The notes: generated from the sequence alone by a model not told the origin. 5,579 bases of DNA from Pseudomonadota bacterium (GCA_021808035.1 JAKBCG010000184.1:1-5579), one strand, 5' to 3'. Shown: positions 1-5,579, counted from the first letter of the stretch. Numbers and translations are program-made.

Positions 1-1627
1 CTTCGGTCTGATGAACTACGTGATGCCGATGCAGATCGGCGCACGCGACGTCGCGTTCCCCTTCCTCAACAACTTCAGCTTCTGGATGACCGTCGCCGGC
101 GCGGTGCTGTTCATGCTGTCGCTGTTCATCGGCGACTTCGCCCGTACCGGCTGGCTCGGTTATCCGCCGGTCTCGGAGCTGCGGCAGAGCCCCGGGGTCG
201 GCGTCGACTACTACATCTGGGGCCTGCAGATCGCCGGCGTCGGCACCCTGCTCTCCGGCATCAACATGGTCGTCACGATCCTGAAGATGCGCGCACCGGG
301 GATGACCCTGATGCGGATGCCGATCTTCACCTGGACGGCGCTGTGCTCCAACGCGCTGATCGTCGCCGCGTTCCCGATCCTGACCGCGGCGCTCGGCCTG
401 CTGGCGATGGACCGTTACGTGGGAACGCACTTCTTCACGAGCAGCCTCGGCGGCAACGTGATGATGTACATCAACCTGATCTGGATCTGGGGTCATCCCG
501 AGGTCTACATCCTGATCCTGCCGATGTTCGGGGTCTACTCCGAGGTCGTCGCGACGTTTTCCGGGAAGCGTCTGTTCGGCTACTCGTCGATGGTGTATGC
601 GACCGTCGCGATCATGATCCTGTCGTACCTCGTGTGGCTGCACCACTTCTTCACGATGGGCTCCGGCGCCGACGTCAACTCCTTCTTCGCGTTGACGACG
701 ATGATCATCTCGATCCCGACCGGTGTGAAGATCTTCAACTGGTTGTTCACGATGTACCGCGGCCGGATCCGCTTCGAAGTGCCGATGTTGTGGACGATCG
801 GGTTCCTGTTCACGTTCACGATCGGCGGAATGACCGGCGTGATGCTTTCGGTCGCGCCCGCTGACTTCATGCTGCACAACAGCCTGTTCCTGGTTGCCCA
901 CTTCCACAACGTGATCATCGGCGGCGTGGTGTTCGGCGCATTCGCCGCCATCAACTACTGGTTCCCGAAGGCATACGGCTTCCGGCTGGACCCATTCTGG
1001 GGCAAGGTCTCGTTCTGGTGCTGGCTGGTCGGTTATTGGGTCGCGTTCACCCCGCTGTACGTGCTGGGATTGATGGGCGTGACGCGGCGGCTGAGCCATT
1101 TCACGGACCCGCGCCTGCAGATCTGGTTCCAGATCGCCGCCGTCGGTTCGGTCCTGATCTTCCTCGGGATCCTCGCGTTCCTGGTGCAGATATACGTCAG
1201 CATCCGTGACCGGGACGCGCTGCGCGACCGCACCGGGGACCCCTGGAACGGCCGCACGCTCGAGTGGTCGACGTCCTCGCCACCGCCGGCCTACAACTTC
1301 GCGTTCACGCCGCTGGTGCACGACCGCGACGCCTGGACCGACATGAAGCGCCGCGGATTCGTCCGGCCGGCGGCCGGGTTCAAACCGATCCACATGCCGA
1401 AGAACACCAGCGCCGGTATCGCGCTCGCCGGGCTGTCGCTGCTCTGCGGCTTCGCGCTCGTGTGGCACATCTGGTGGCTCGCGGCCGCGGCCTTCGTCGG
1501 CATCGTCGTGGTCGCGATCGCCAACAGCTTCGACTACCACCGCGACCGAACCATCCCGGCCGAGGAGGTCGATCACATCGAACGGGAATACCGCCGCCGG
1601 TTGGCGGCATCGGCCTCCGCACCATGA
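1..1627 (+). CDS. cyoB: Cytochrome o (bo3) ubiquinol oxidase subunit I, 5'-truncated by window edge
   Basis: Catalytic subunit of the heme-copper quinol oxidase, which oxidises ubiquinol, reduces O2 to water and pumps protons across the inner membrane. The frame is open from base 2, so the ATG at base 11 is internal. Counted from that Met, residues match E. coli CyoB (recalled numbering) with a constant offset of 122. CuB ligands are H162, H211 and H212 (E. coli 284, 333, 334). The cross-linked Tyr is Y166 (288). Heme ligands are H297 (o3) and H299 (b), E. coli 419 and 421. K-channel K240 (362), D-channel D13 and E164 (135, 286) and heme-propionate arginines R359/R360 (481/482) are present. 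The other heme b ligand (H106) and the quinone-site residues (R71, D75, H98, Q101) would lie upstream of the window. About 120 N-terminal residues are missing, and the C-terminus is close to family length. The stop overlaps the cyoC start by 4 bp. The quinol-oxidase assignment, rather than cytochrome c oxidase, rests on near-continuous similarity to CyoB and on the cyoC and cyoD neighbours. Confidence 0.97.
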   Translation, partial: FGLMNYVMPMQIGARDVAFPFLNNFSFWMTVAGAVLFMLSLFIGDFARTGWLGYPPVSELRQSPGVGVDYYIWGLQIAGVGTLLSGINMVVTILKMRAPGMTLMRMPIFTWTALCSNALIVAAFPILTAALGLLAMDRYVGTHFFTSSLGGNVMMYINLIWIWGHPEVYILILPMFGVYSEVVATFSGKRLFGYSSMVYATVAIMILSYLVWLHHFFTMGSGADVNSFFALTTMIISIPTGVKIFNWLFTMYRGRIRFEVPMLWTIGFLFTFTIGGMTGVMLSVAPADFMLHNSLFLVAHFHNVIIGGVVFGAFAAINYWFPKAYGFRLDPFWGKVSFWCWLVGYWVAFTPLYVLGLMGVTRRLSHFTDPRLQIWFQIAAVGSVLIFLGILAFLVQIYVSIRDRDALRDRTGDPWNGRTLEWSTSSPPPAYNFAFTPLVHDRDAWTDMKRRGFVRPAAGFKPIHMPKNTSAGIALAGLSLLCGFALVWHIWWLAAAAFVGIVVVAIANSFDYHRDRTIPAEEVDHIEREYRRRLAASASAP

Positions 1628-2250
1628 GCACGACGACGCAGGACAACGTGAACACGGACGCACCGCAGTTCTATTGCGCCGAGGAACCCCACCCGGAGAA
1701 CGGGACGCTGCTCGGCTTTTGGATCTACCTGATGAGCGACTGCTTCATCTTCGCGTCGCTGTTCGCCTGCTACGCCGTGCTCGGCACCCGTTACGCGGCC
1801 GGGCCCTCGCCGCGCCAGGTGTTCGACCTGCCGATGCTCGCGGTGAACACCGCGCTGCTGCTGCTCTCCTCGGTGACGTTCGGTTTCGCGATGCTCGAGA
1901 TGGCGAAGAACCGCCGCGGACCCACCCTCGCCTGGCTCACGGTGGCCGGCGCGTTCGCGGCGGGTTTCGTCGGACTCGAGATCCGCGAGTTCGCGCACCT
2001 CGTCGCCGCCGGTGCGGGCCCCGATCGCAGCGCGTTCCTGTCGTCGTTCTTCACGCTCGTCGGCACGCACGGATTGCACGTGACCGTCGGCGTCGTCTGG
2101 CTCGTGACGCTGATGGTGCAGATCGGCCGCCACGGCCTCAACGAGACCAATCGACGCCGCCTGAACTGCCTCAGCCTGTTCTGGCACTTCCTCGACCTGA
2201 TCTGGGTCGGCGTGTTCAGCTTCGTGTATCTGGTAGGAGTCCTGCGATGA
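1624..2250 (+). CDS. cyoC: Cytochrome o ubiquinol oxidase subunit III
   Basis: 208-residue integral membrane subunit of the bo3 oxidase, in the COX3 family (E. coli CyoC is about 204 residues). Five hydrophobic segments are visible at roughly 27-50, 69-90, 103-126, 141-166 and 185-206, the number usual for CyoC. Family hallmarks are GFWIYLMSDC (31-40), the acidic GLEIREF in helix 3 (117-123), GTHGLHVT (147-154) and FWHFLDLIWVGVF in the last helix (187-199). The start is the ATG in the ATGA overlap with the cyoB stop. No good Shine-Dalgarno precedes it, so translation is probably coupled to cyoB. The N-terminal tail is polar and has one histidine (H23), whereas the E. coli protein has a His-rich tail here. 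Subunit III holds no redox cofactor and is thought to stabilise the complex. It is followed by cyoD, again with a 4-bp overlap. Confidence 0.97.
   Translation: MSTTTQDNVNTDAPQFYCAEEPHPENGTLLGFWIYLMSDCFIFASLFACYAVLGTRYAAGPSPRQVFDLPMLAVNTALLLLSSVTFGFAMLEMAKNRRGPTLAWLTVAGAFAAGFVGLEIREFAHLVAAGAGPDRSAFLSSFFTLVGTHGLHVTVGVVWLVTLMVQIGRHGLNETNRRRLNCLSLFWHFLDLIWVGVFSFVYLVGVLR
2235..2239 (+). promoter_or_regulatory. Shine-Dalgarno site for cyoD inside the cyoC 3' end
   Basis: AGGAG lies 7 bases before the ATG at 2247, within the last codons of cyoC. It supports the cyoD start that overlaps the cyoC stop. It also suggests that cyoD can recruit ribosomes itself, unlike cyoC, which has no recognisable site. 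Confidence 0.75.
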
Positions 2251-2663
2251 CCGCTCCCGGCGACGAGATCCATGCGCATGGGGGCGACGCCCGCGTCGCC
2301 CACGGGCACGACGGCGGCGGCCAGCCCGCCCATGCGACGCTGAAGGGCTATTTGACCGGCTTCGTGCTCGCGGTGATTCTGACCGTGATCCCCTTCTGGC
2401 TGGTCATGGGTCACGTGATCGGCGATGCGGGGGTCGCGAGCGCGGTGATCCTGGGGCTGGCGGCGGTGCAGATCGTCGTCCACGTCGTGTACTTCCTGCA
2501 CATGGACACGACCTCGGAGCACGGCTGGAACATGCTCGCGCTGATATTCACCGCGGTTCTCGTCACGATCGTGCTCGGCGCCTCGATCTGGGTGATGTAC
2601 ACCGAGAACGCGAACATGATGCCGATGGCGTCGCAGTCCCTGCATCACGCGATGGGCCGCTGA
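2247..2663 (+). CDS. cyoD: Cytochrome o ubiquinol oxidase subunit IV
   Basis: 138-residue small membrane subunit of the bo3 oxidase, implicated in assembly and stability of the metal site in subunit I (family knowledge). Three membrane segments lie at about 36-56, 64-84 and 97-118. They carry the CyoD signatures KGYLTGF (33-39), LTVIPFWLVM (45-54), VQIVVHVVYFLHMDT (74-88), GWNM (93-96) and SIWVMY (113-118). It is longer than E. coli CyoD (about 109 residues) because of an N-terminal Gly/His-rich extension with H9, H11, H19, H21 and H29, and a Met/His-containing C-terminal tail (M124, M125, M127, H133, H134, M136). The start at 2247 is supported by AGGAG 7 bases upstream and by the overlap with cyoC. 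It is the last oxidase gene here: no cyoE follows, and a convergent gene ends 76 bp downstream. Confidence 0.96.
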   Translation: MTAPGDEIHAHGGDARVAHGHDGGGQPAHATLKGYLTGFVLAVILTVIPFWLVMGHVIGDAGVASAVILGLAAVQIVVHVVYFLHMDTTSEHGWNMLALIFTAVLVTIVLGASIWVMYTENANMMPMASQSLHHAMGR

Positions 2664-2714
2664 CCGCCGCACCGCCGGCTCTCGTCCGGGCTCGGGTCTC
2701 GACCGGAGTACCCC

Positions 2715-2735
2715 TCCGCCGTCGGATGCGGCGGA
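2715..2735. terminator. GC-rich hairpin between convergent cyoD and lipoprotein gene (possible bidirectional terminator)
   Basis: TCCGCCG (2715-2721) and CGGCGGA (2729-2735) form a perfect 7-bp stem with a 7-base loop, in the gap between the two convergent stop codons. The position suits a shared terminator. No U-tract follows on either strand, so intrinsic termination is uncertain, and the right arm is also part of a tandem repeat. Confidence 0.35.
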
Positions 2736-2759
2736 AAGGTCAATGCGGCGGAAAGTTCG
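2726..2759. repeat. 17-bp imperfect tandem duplication over a stop codon
   Basis: Bases 2726-2742 and 2743-2759 are adjacent copies of a 17-bp unit that differ at 2 positions. They share an exact 13-mer, ATGCGGCGGAAAG. On the minus strand this places the last codons (ending Phe-Pro-Pro-His) and the TGA of the lipoprotein gene across the two copies. It looks like a local slippage duplication rather than a mobile or regulatory repeat. Confidence 0.8.
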
Positions 2760-3303
2760 CGAGCACCGCGTCGACCGCCTTGCGGATCGGTTCGCCCGGG
2801 TTCTGGAGGTCCGCTCGCGTCAACTCTTTCTTCGCCCAACCGTGCCAGACGGGCTGGCGGGTCCGGGCGTCGAACACGTCGATCGCGAGCGTCCCGTCCC
2901 GGTACCGGCGCACGCTGACCTCGTTGCCGAAGTAGGGATATCCCCAGCCCCAGGGTCCCCGATAGGGCGCCGGATACGATTGCACGTCGATGCGCTCGCG
3001 CGAGCCGATGGTGAAATCGACCACGAAGTCGGCCGCCGCCGGATCGTCGACCCGTTCGTACCCCTTGCGCGCGAGTGTCTGCTCGATGGCTTCGCGGACG
3101 CGAAGCGGTACCAGCGGATTCATCACGCGGGTGCGTGGATAATCGAGCGTGAGCCATGCGAAACGATGGTAGGCCGAGAAGTCGGCCCGGTGGTCATAAT
3201 CGCTCCCGACCCGCATCGTCTCGCACCCCGCGATCACGACGACCATCGCGATCAGTGCGATTCCCGCCGCGCGCCCCGCCGACTTCGTCCATGCGGTACT
3301 CAT
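2740..3303 (-). CDS. DUF4136-like outer-membrane lipoprotein
   Basis: 187-residue predicted lipoprotein. A short basic N-terminus, a hydrophobic stretch (about 13-24) and a lipobox IAGC with Cys27 show a type II signal peptide. The residue after Cys is Glu rather than Asp, so the Lol system would probably send it to the outer membrane. The mature part has DUF4136 features: a D-Y-D...DFSAYHRFAW segment (35-50), then NPL and a helix of the REAIEQTLARKGY kind (70-82), an ADFVVDFTIG strand (91-100), a Gly/Trp/Tyr-rich loop (GPWGWGYPYFG, 116-126), GTLAIDVFDARTRQPVWHGWA (137-157) and a C-terminal helix. The molecular function of the family is unknown. The start at 3303 is chosen because GAGGG lies 7 bases upstream and it gives a clean signal peptide; an in-frame start at 3396 would add a polar, proline-rich 31-residue leader. 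It converges on cyoD and diverges from the Rieske gene, so it is probably transcribed alone. Confidence 0.85.
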   Translation of the reverse strand: MSTAWTKSAGRAAGIALIAMVVVIAGCETMRVGSDYDHRADFSAYHRFAWLTLDYPRTRVMNPLVPLRVREAIEQTLARKGYERVDDPAAADFVVDFTIGSRERIDVQSYPAPYRGPWGWGYPYFGNEVSVRRYRDGTLAIDVFDARTRQPVWHGWAKKELTRADLQNPGEPIRKAVDAVLANFPPH

Positions 3304-3310
3304 TGCGAAT

Positions 3311-3315
3311 CCCTC
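3311..3315 (-). promoter_or_regulatory. Shine-Dalgarno site deciding the lipoprotein start
   Basis: GAGGG on the minus strand, 7 bases before the ATG whose first base is 3303. It favours the start that puts the lipoprotein signal peptide at the N-terminus over the longer reading frame. Confidence 0.7.
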
Positions 3316-3435
3316 GTTGTTCGAGCGGCCTCGATCCCTGGTCCCGGCCGGCGGAGCGCGCGGCACCGACGATGGGTCCAGCTTGCGCGCTGCCAACGAG
3401 TCGGCGCCATACGGGAATCTACCGATCGGCGCACG

Positions 3436-3449
3436 GGTCCGACCGGACC
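3436..3449. repeat. Small GC-rich inverted repeat in the divergent intergenic region
   Basis: GGTCCG (3436-3441) and CGGACC (3444-3449) are perfect 6-bp arms around AC. It sits 4 bases from a second, AT-rich inverted repeat and between divergent genes, so it could be part of an operator. In DNA this GC-rich, a chance occurrence is also likely. Confidence 0.3.
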
Positions 3450-3452
3450 GGC

Positions 3453-3467
3453 CATGAATTTTTCATG
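3453..3467. promoter_or_regulatory. AT-rich palindrome upstream of the Rieske oxygenase gene, candidate operator
   Basis: CATGAA-TTT-TTCATG is a perfect 6-bp inverted repeat with a 3-base centre. It is a clear AT-rich island in otherwise GC-rich DNA, and its right end lies 59 bases before the Rieske start. A weak sigma70-like pair, ATGACT (3465-3470) and TACTCT (3489-3494) with an 18-base spacer, begins at its right edge, so a protein bound here could control that promoter. The palindrome is directly visible; the promoter and operator roles are inference. The rest of the 222-bp region (3304-3525) shows nothing else I can name. Confidence 0.35.
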
Positions 3468-3525
3468 ACTCCGCGGGCTCACGAGCGGTACTCTGTGCCC
3501 TTCGACGGATGCACGGGGGGAGAGC

Positions 3526-4641
3526 ATGTCGATGCCGGAATCCGGTTCCGATCCTGTCGGCACGCCCTTGGCGAACTCGCCGAATGCATTCGACCTGCGC
3601 CGCGTCGGCGCGCATCCGGACTACTGGTACCCCCTCGCCTGGTCGCGCGAGTTGAAGACCGGTCGTACGCTGGCACGGACTTTCGCCGGTCAACCGATCG
3701 TGCTCTATCGGGGAGGCGAGGGCCGCGTGTTCGCGCTCGAGAACCGCTGCGCCCACCGGCAGGTGCCCTTGCACCTCGGCGTGGTCTGCGGCGACCAGCT
3801 CAAGTGCCACTACCACGGCTGGAGCTACGACGCGGGCGGCCGGTGCGTCGACATCCCGTATCTCGGCAAGGAGCGTCTGCCCAACGGCGTGCGCAGCTAT
3901 CCGGCCCGGGAGGTCGACGGCTTGATCCTGGTGTTTCCGGGGGATCCGCGGCTCGCCGAGGAACGGCTCCCGGCGAGTCTCGGGCTGGCCGGGCGCAAGG
4001 AGTACAAGACCCGGCGCCTGAATCGCGAGGTCGCCTGCCACTACACCTTCATGCACGAGAACCTGTTCGACATGAACCATCAGTTCATGCACCGCCGGCT
4101 CATGGGCTCGATACGCGCCCAATGCCTCGGCCGGCAGCACGGTGAGAAATGGGCCCAGGTCGAGTACAGCTTCGCCCGCACCGCGGGCAAGCCCTCGATC
4201 GGCGAGCGGGTGATCGTGGACCTGGTGCGGGATCGCAACGGCGCGCGCGGGGACTTCTGCGACCACATGCGCATCCGCACCGACTACCCGCATCAATCGC
4301 TGCGGGTTTGGGTCGGCCGGGACATCGATCCCGCCGACGATCCGGTGCTCGACGTCTGGCTCGCCTACACCCCGCTCGACGCCGAGCAGCGGACCAACCG
4401 CACCTTCGGCTATCTGTCGGTGAAGAAGCCCCCGGTACCCGGCCTGATCCATGCCGTCTGGCCATTCGTCACCTGGTTCACCGAAGGCATCTTCCGCGAG
4501 GACAAGGAAATCGTCGAGCACGAGCAGCTCGCCCATGACGCCCAAGGCGGCGACTGGAACAACGAGGTCTTCCCGGCGATACGCGACCTGCGCTCAGTGC
4601 TCGGTCGCTGCGGCAAGGCCGTGGACGCCGTCGCCGGCTGA
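3526..4641 (+). CDS. Rieske [2Fe-2S] non-heme iron oxygenase, terminal oxygenase component
   Basis: 371-residue cytoplasmic protein with the two-domain layout of Rieske oxygenases. The N-terminal Rieske domain (about 33-140) has C75-A-H77 and, 16 residues on, C94-H-Y-H97-G-W, the full cluster ligand set. The catalytic domain begins near 165. E178-N179-L-F-D182-M-N-H185-Q-F-M-H189 matches the ENxxDxxH...H iron-site motif, with D182 as the likely bridging Asp between subunits. The two His are 4 apart (HxxxH), tighter than the more usual Hx4-5H. The third ligand may be D326 in FREDKEIVEHEQ (323-334), by analogy with monooxygenases of the VanA/dicamba and PaO type. Substrate is not predictable. 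Such enzymes need a reductase or ferredoxin, and none is encoded in the window. The start at 3526 has a G-rich GGGGGGAG site just upstream; a Met at 3532 is an alternative. A zinc-ribbon gene follows after 66 bp on the same strand. Confidence 0.88.
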   Translation: MSMPESGSDPVGTPLANSPNAFDLRRVGAHPDYWYPLAWSRELKTGRTLARTFAGQPIVLYRGGEGRVFALENRCAHRQVPLHLGVVCGDQLKCHYHGWSYDAGGRCVDIPYLGKERLPNGVRSYPAREVDGLILVFPGDPRLAEERLPASLGLAGRKEYKTRRLNREVACHYTFMHENLFDMNHQFMHRRLMGSIRAQCLGRQHGEKWAQVEYSFARTAGKPSIGERVIVDLVRDRNGARGDFCDHMRIRTDYPHQSLRVWVGRDIDPADDPVLDVWLAYTPLDAEQRTNRTFGYLSVKKPPVPGLIHAVWPFVTWFTEGIFREDKEIVEHEQLAHDAQGGDWNNEVFPAIRDLRSVLGRCGKAVDAVAG

Positions 4642-4707
4642 GGCCGCGGGCACTCCGCGACGGGGCGAACCGGCCGGCCGCTTGAATCATCGATCGAGGG
4701 TGGTGCC

Positions 4708-5076
4708 ATGTTCGATCTATTTCGTGATGGCGGCCCGGGCAAGGCCGGCGCCGAACTCGGCCTGAAGACGCTCGACGCCGCGAAGGCCGCGACCGATGCG
4801 AGCGCCCGCATCGTCAAGCTGGAGCAGCGCTACGAGCAGCTGCGGCTGATCAGCATGGCGATGTGGAACCTGTTGAAGGACCGCCTGCAACTCACCGACG
4901 CGGATTTGGCGAAGCACGTCGACGCGTTGCGCAACCAAGCAGAGGAAGCCGCGCAAGATCGAACCCCCGAGCTGATCGAATGCTCGAAGTGCAAACGCAG
5001 GATCCCCGCGAAGGCGGCGACCTGCCTGTATTGCGGAGCGACCACGGTGAGCGCGGGTACGTTCAAGGCGACTTGA
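4708..5076 (+). CDS. Small zinc-ribbon protein with predicted coiled coil, unknown function
   Basis: 122-residue soluble protein that I cannot assign to a named family. Residues about 20-85 are Ala/Leu/Glu/Lys-rich, helical and probably coiled-coil, including VKLEQRYEQLRLISMAMWNLL (36-56). The C-terminus is a compact zinc ribbon with C92-x2-C95 and C106-x2-C109 separated by 10 residues (CSKCKRRIP...ATCLYCG). Ribbons of this kind often mediate protein or nucleic-acid contacts, but no catalytic residue is apparent. The ATG at 4708 is supported by GAGGG 7 bases upstream. It lies 66 bp after the Rieske gene and may be co-transcribed with it, though its own ribosome site and the gap allow independence. 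Codon use and reading-frame GC pattern look like those of neighbouring genes, so it is very likely real. Confidence 0.82.
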   Translation: MFDLFRDGGPGKAGAELGLKTLDAAKAATDASARIVKLEQRYEQLRLISMAMWNLLKDRLQLTDADLAKHVDALRNQAEEAAQDRTPELIECSKCKRRIPAKAATCLYCGATTVSAGTFKAT

Positions 5077-5084
5077 CCGGCCGC

Positions 5085-5109
5085 GTCGATCGACCGCCGC
5101 TCAGCGGCG
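5085..5109. terminator. Palindromes at the convergent zinc-ribbon / permease junction (possible terminator)
   Basis: Two adjacent symmetric elements fill the 24-bp gap and the end of the permease gene. GTCGATCGAC (5085-5094) is a perfect 10-bp palindrome. CGCCGC-TCA-GCGGCG (5095-5109) is a 6-bp stem whose loop is the permease stop codon. The location suits bidirectional termination, but there is no T-tract on either side, so confidence is low. Confidence 0.3.
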
Positions 5110-5579
5110 CCGGGCAATCAACCGCGTCTGCACCCCGTAGACCAGCAAGGCCGCCCCGATCAGCGCGAACAGGCCGAGAATCTCGGCGCGCGAGGCGAGC
5201 GCGATCAATACGATCATGCTGCCGATCCCGATCGACGTCGCGGTCCCGAGCCAGCGGAAGTTCAGCGGCGTGCCGGCGCGCGCGACCCCCTGGCGGGCGA
5301 GACGCCAGGTCGCCGCGCAGCCCGCGATGTAGAACCCGGCACTGGCGAGCGCCGACAGCACGGCCAGTTCGGCGAACGTTCCGGTGAGCGCGAGAAGGAT
5401 CGCGAACAGCGCGTAGCAGCCGATCGCGACGTGCGGCGCATGGCTGCGCGGATGCACCCGCCCGAGCGCACCGGGCAGCAGCCCGTCGCGGGCGAACGCA
5501 AACAGGATCCGGGGGCTGCCGAGGATGTCGCTGCTCAGGTAGCCGAACATCGACAGGCTCGTACCTGCCAGCATCAGCA
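5101..5579 (-). CDS. APC-superfamily amino-acid-type permease, C-terminal part (cut by window edge)
   Basis: About 158 residues of the C-terminal third of a 12-helix inner-membrane transporter. The frame is open through the right edge, so the Met at 5574 is internal. Counted from that Met, a hydrophobic segment at 1-14 (probably the end of helix 8) leads into the loop GSPRILFAFARDGLLP (19-34), the S-P-R...A-R-D-G-x-L-P signature typical of APC permeases. Four helices follow at about 47-66, 69-88, 108-127 and 131-148, consistent with TM9-12. The protein ends in a basic tail, RLIARRR. Members are usually about 430-500 residues and move amino acids or polyamines by cation symport or exchange. 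The substrate-binding helices (TM1, TM3, TM6) lie outside the window, so specificity cannot be given. It converges on the zinc-ribbon gene with a 24-bp gap. Confidence 0.88.
   Translation of the reverse strand, partial: LMLAGTSLSMFGYLSSDILGSPRILFAFARDGLLPGALGRVHPRSHAPHVAIGCYALFAILLALTGTFAELAVLSALASAGFYIAGCAATWRLARQGVARAGTPLNFRWLGTATSIGIGSMIVLIALASRAEILGLFALIGAALLVYGVQTRLIARRR

Noticed and set aside
343..864. Long + strand reading frame inside cyoB
   Set aside because: Arg/Asp-rich translation with no family resemblance. It is an out-of-frame shadow of the strongly conserved cyoB sequence, typical of GC-rich DNA.
1573..2187. Long minus-strand open frame antisense to cyoC
   Set aside because: The low-complexity Glu/Arg/His-rich product mirrors the codon pattern of cyoC. 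The sense frame has clear COX3 motifs.
1791..2672. 293-codon minus-strand frame opposite cyoC and cyoD
   Set aside because: No recognisable domain. It overlaps two confidently identified genes and the composition is that of a shadow frame.
2695..2704. GGTC-TC-GACC inverted repeat downstream of cyoD
   Set aside because: 4-bp arms are too short to separate from chance. The 2715-2735 hairpin is the better terminator candidate.
3304..3396. Longer N-terminus for the lipoprotein (start at 3396)
   Set aside because: It would bury the signal peptide behind 31 polar, Pro/Arg-rich residues. The start at 3303 has its own GAGGG at ideal spacing.
3463..4545. 360-codon minus-strand frame opposite the Rieske gene
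   Set aside because: Almost as long as the real gene, but the sense strand has the complete Rieske and iron-site motifs. The antisense product shows no family features.
4645..4659. CGCGG-GCACT-CCGCG hairpin just after the Rieske stop as a terminator
   Set aside because: Only a 5-bp stem, no T-tract, and such stems are frequent by chance at this GC content.
1..5579. A novel defence, mobile or multi-gene system
   Set aside because: I looked for repeats with spacers, transposase or integrase motifs, nucleases, ATPase/NTPase motifs and toxin-antitoxin-like overlapping small genes and saw none. The gene set is metabolic and respiratory with uniform composition.

Overview
The window comes from a GC-rich proteobacterium. 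The third codon positions are strongly G/C, and the terminal oxidase is of the proteobacterial cytochrome bo3 type. No rRNA or phylogenetic marker is present, so nothing finer than Pseudomonadota (gamma- or betaproteobacterial in feel) can be supported. All genes share the same base composition, and no mobile element, CRISPR array, tRNA or integration scar is visible.

Left part (1-2663, + strand): the distal part of a cytochrome o (bo3) ubiquinol oxidase operon. It holds cyoB (5' end cut off by the window edge), then cyoC and cyoD. Each junction is a 4-bp ATGA stop/start overlap, which points to translational coupling. CyoB keeps the CuB/heme o3 ligands, the Tyr-His pair and the K- and D-channel residues that fall inside the window. 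The operon ends after cyoD. The heme O synthase gene cyoE, which follows cyoD in E. coli, is not here.

Middle (2664-3525): a minus-strand gene for a DUF4136-type lipoprotein converges on cyoD. Its stop codon lies inside a 17-bp imperfect tandem repeat. A 222-bp divergent intergenic region (3304-3525) separates it from the next gene and contains two small inverted repeats, one of them an AT-rich island.

Right part (3526-5579): a + strand gene for a Rieske non-heme iron oxygenase, with a complete [2Fe-2S] motif and an unusually tight HxxxH iron-site motif. After 66 bp comes a small protein with a probable coiled coil and a C-terminal four-cysteine zinc ribbon. Converging on it from the right edge is the C-terminal third of an APC-superfamily amino-acid-type permease (partial).

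The oxidase genes form one functional unit: quinol oxidation and proton pumping at the inner membrane. The other genes look like ordinary accessory or housekeeping loci, and no shared pathway can be demonstrated from the sequence. I found no convincing new multi-gene system. The items most worth a second look are the Rieske iron-site spacing, the zinc-ribbon protein of unknown role, the His-rich CyoD N-terminus and the tandem repeat over the lipoprotein stop codon.
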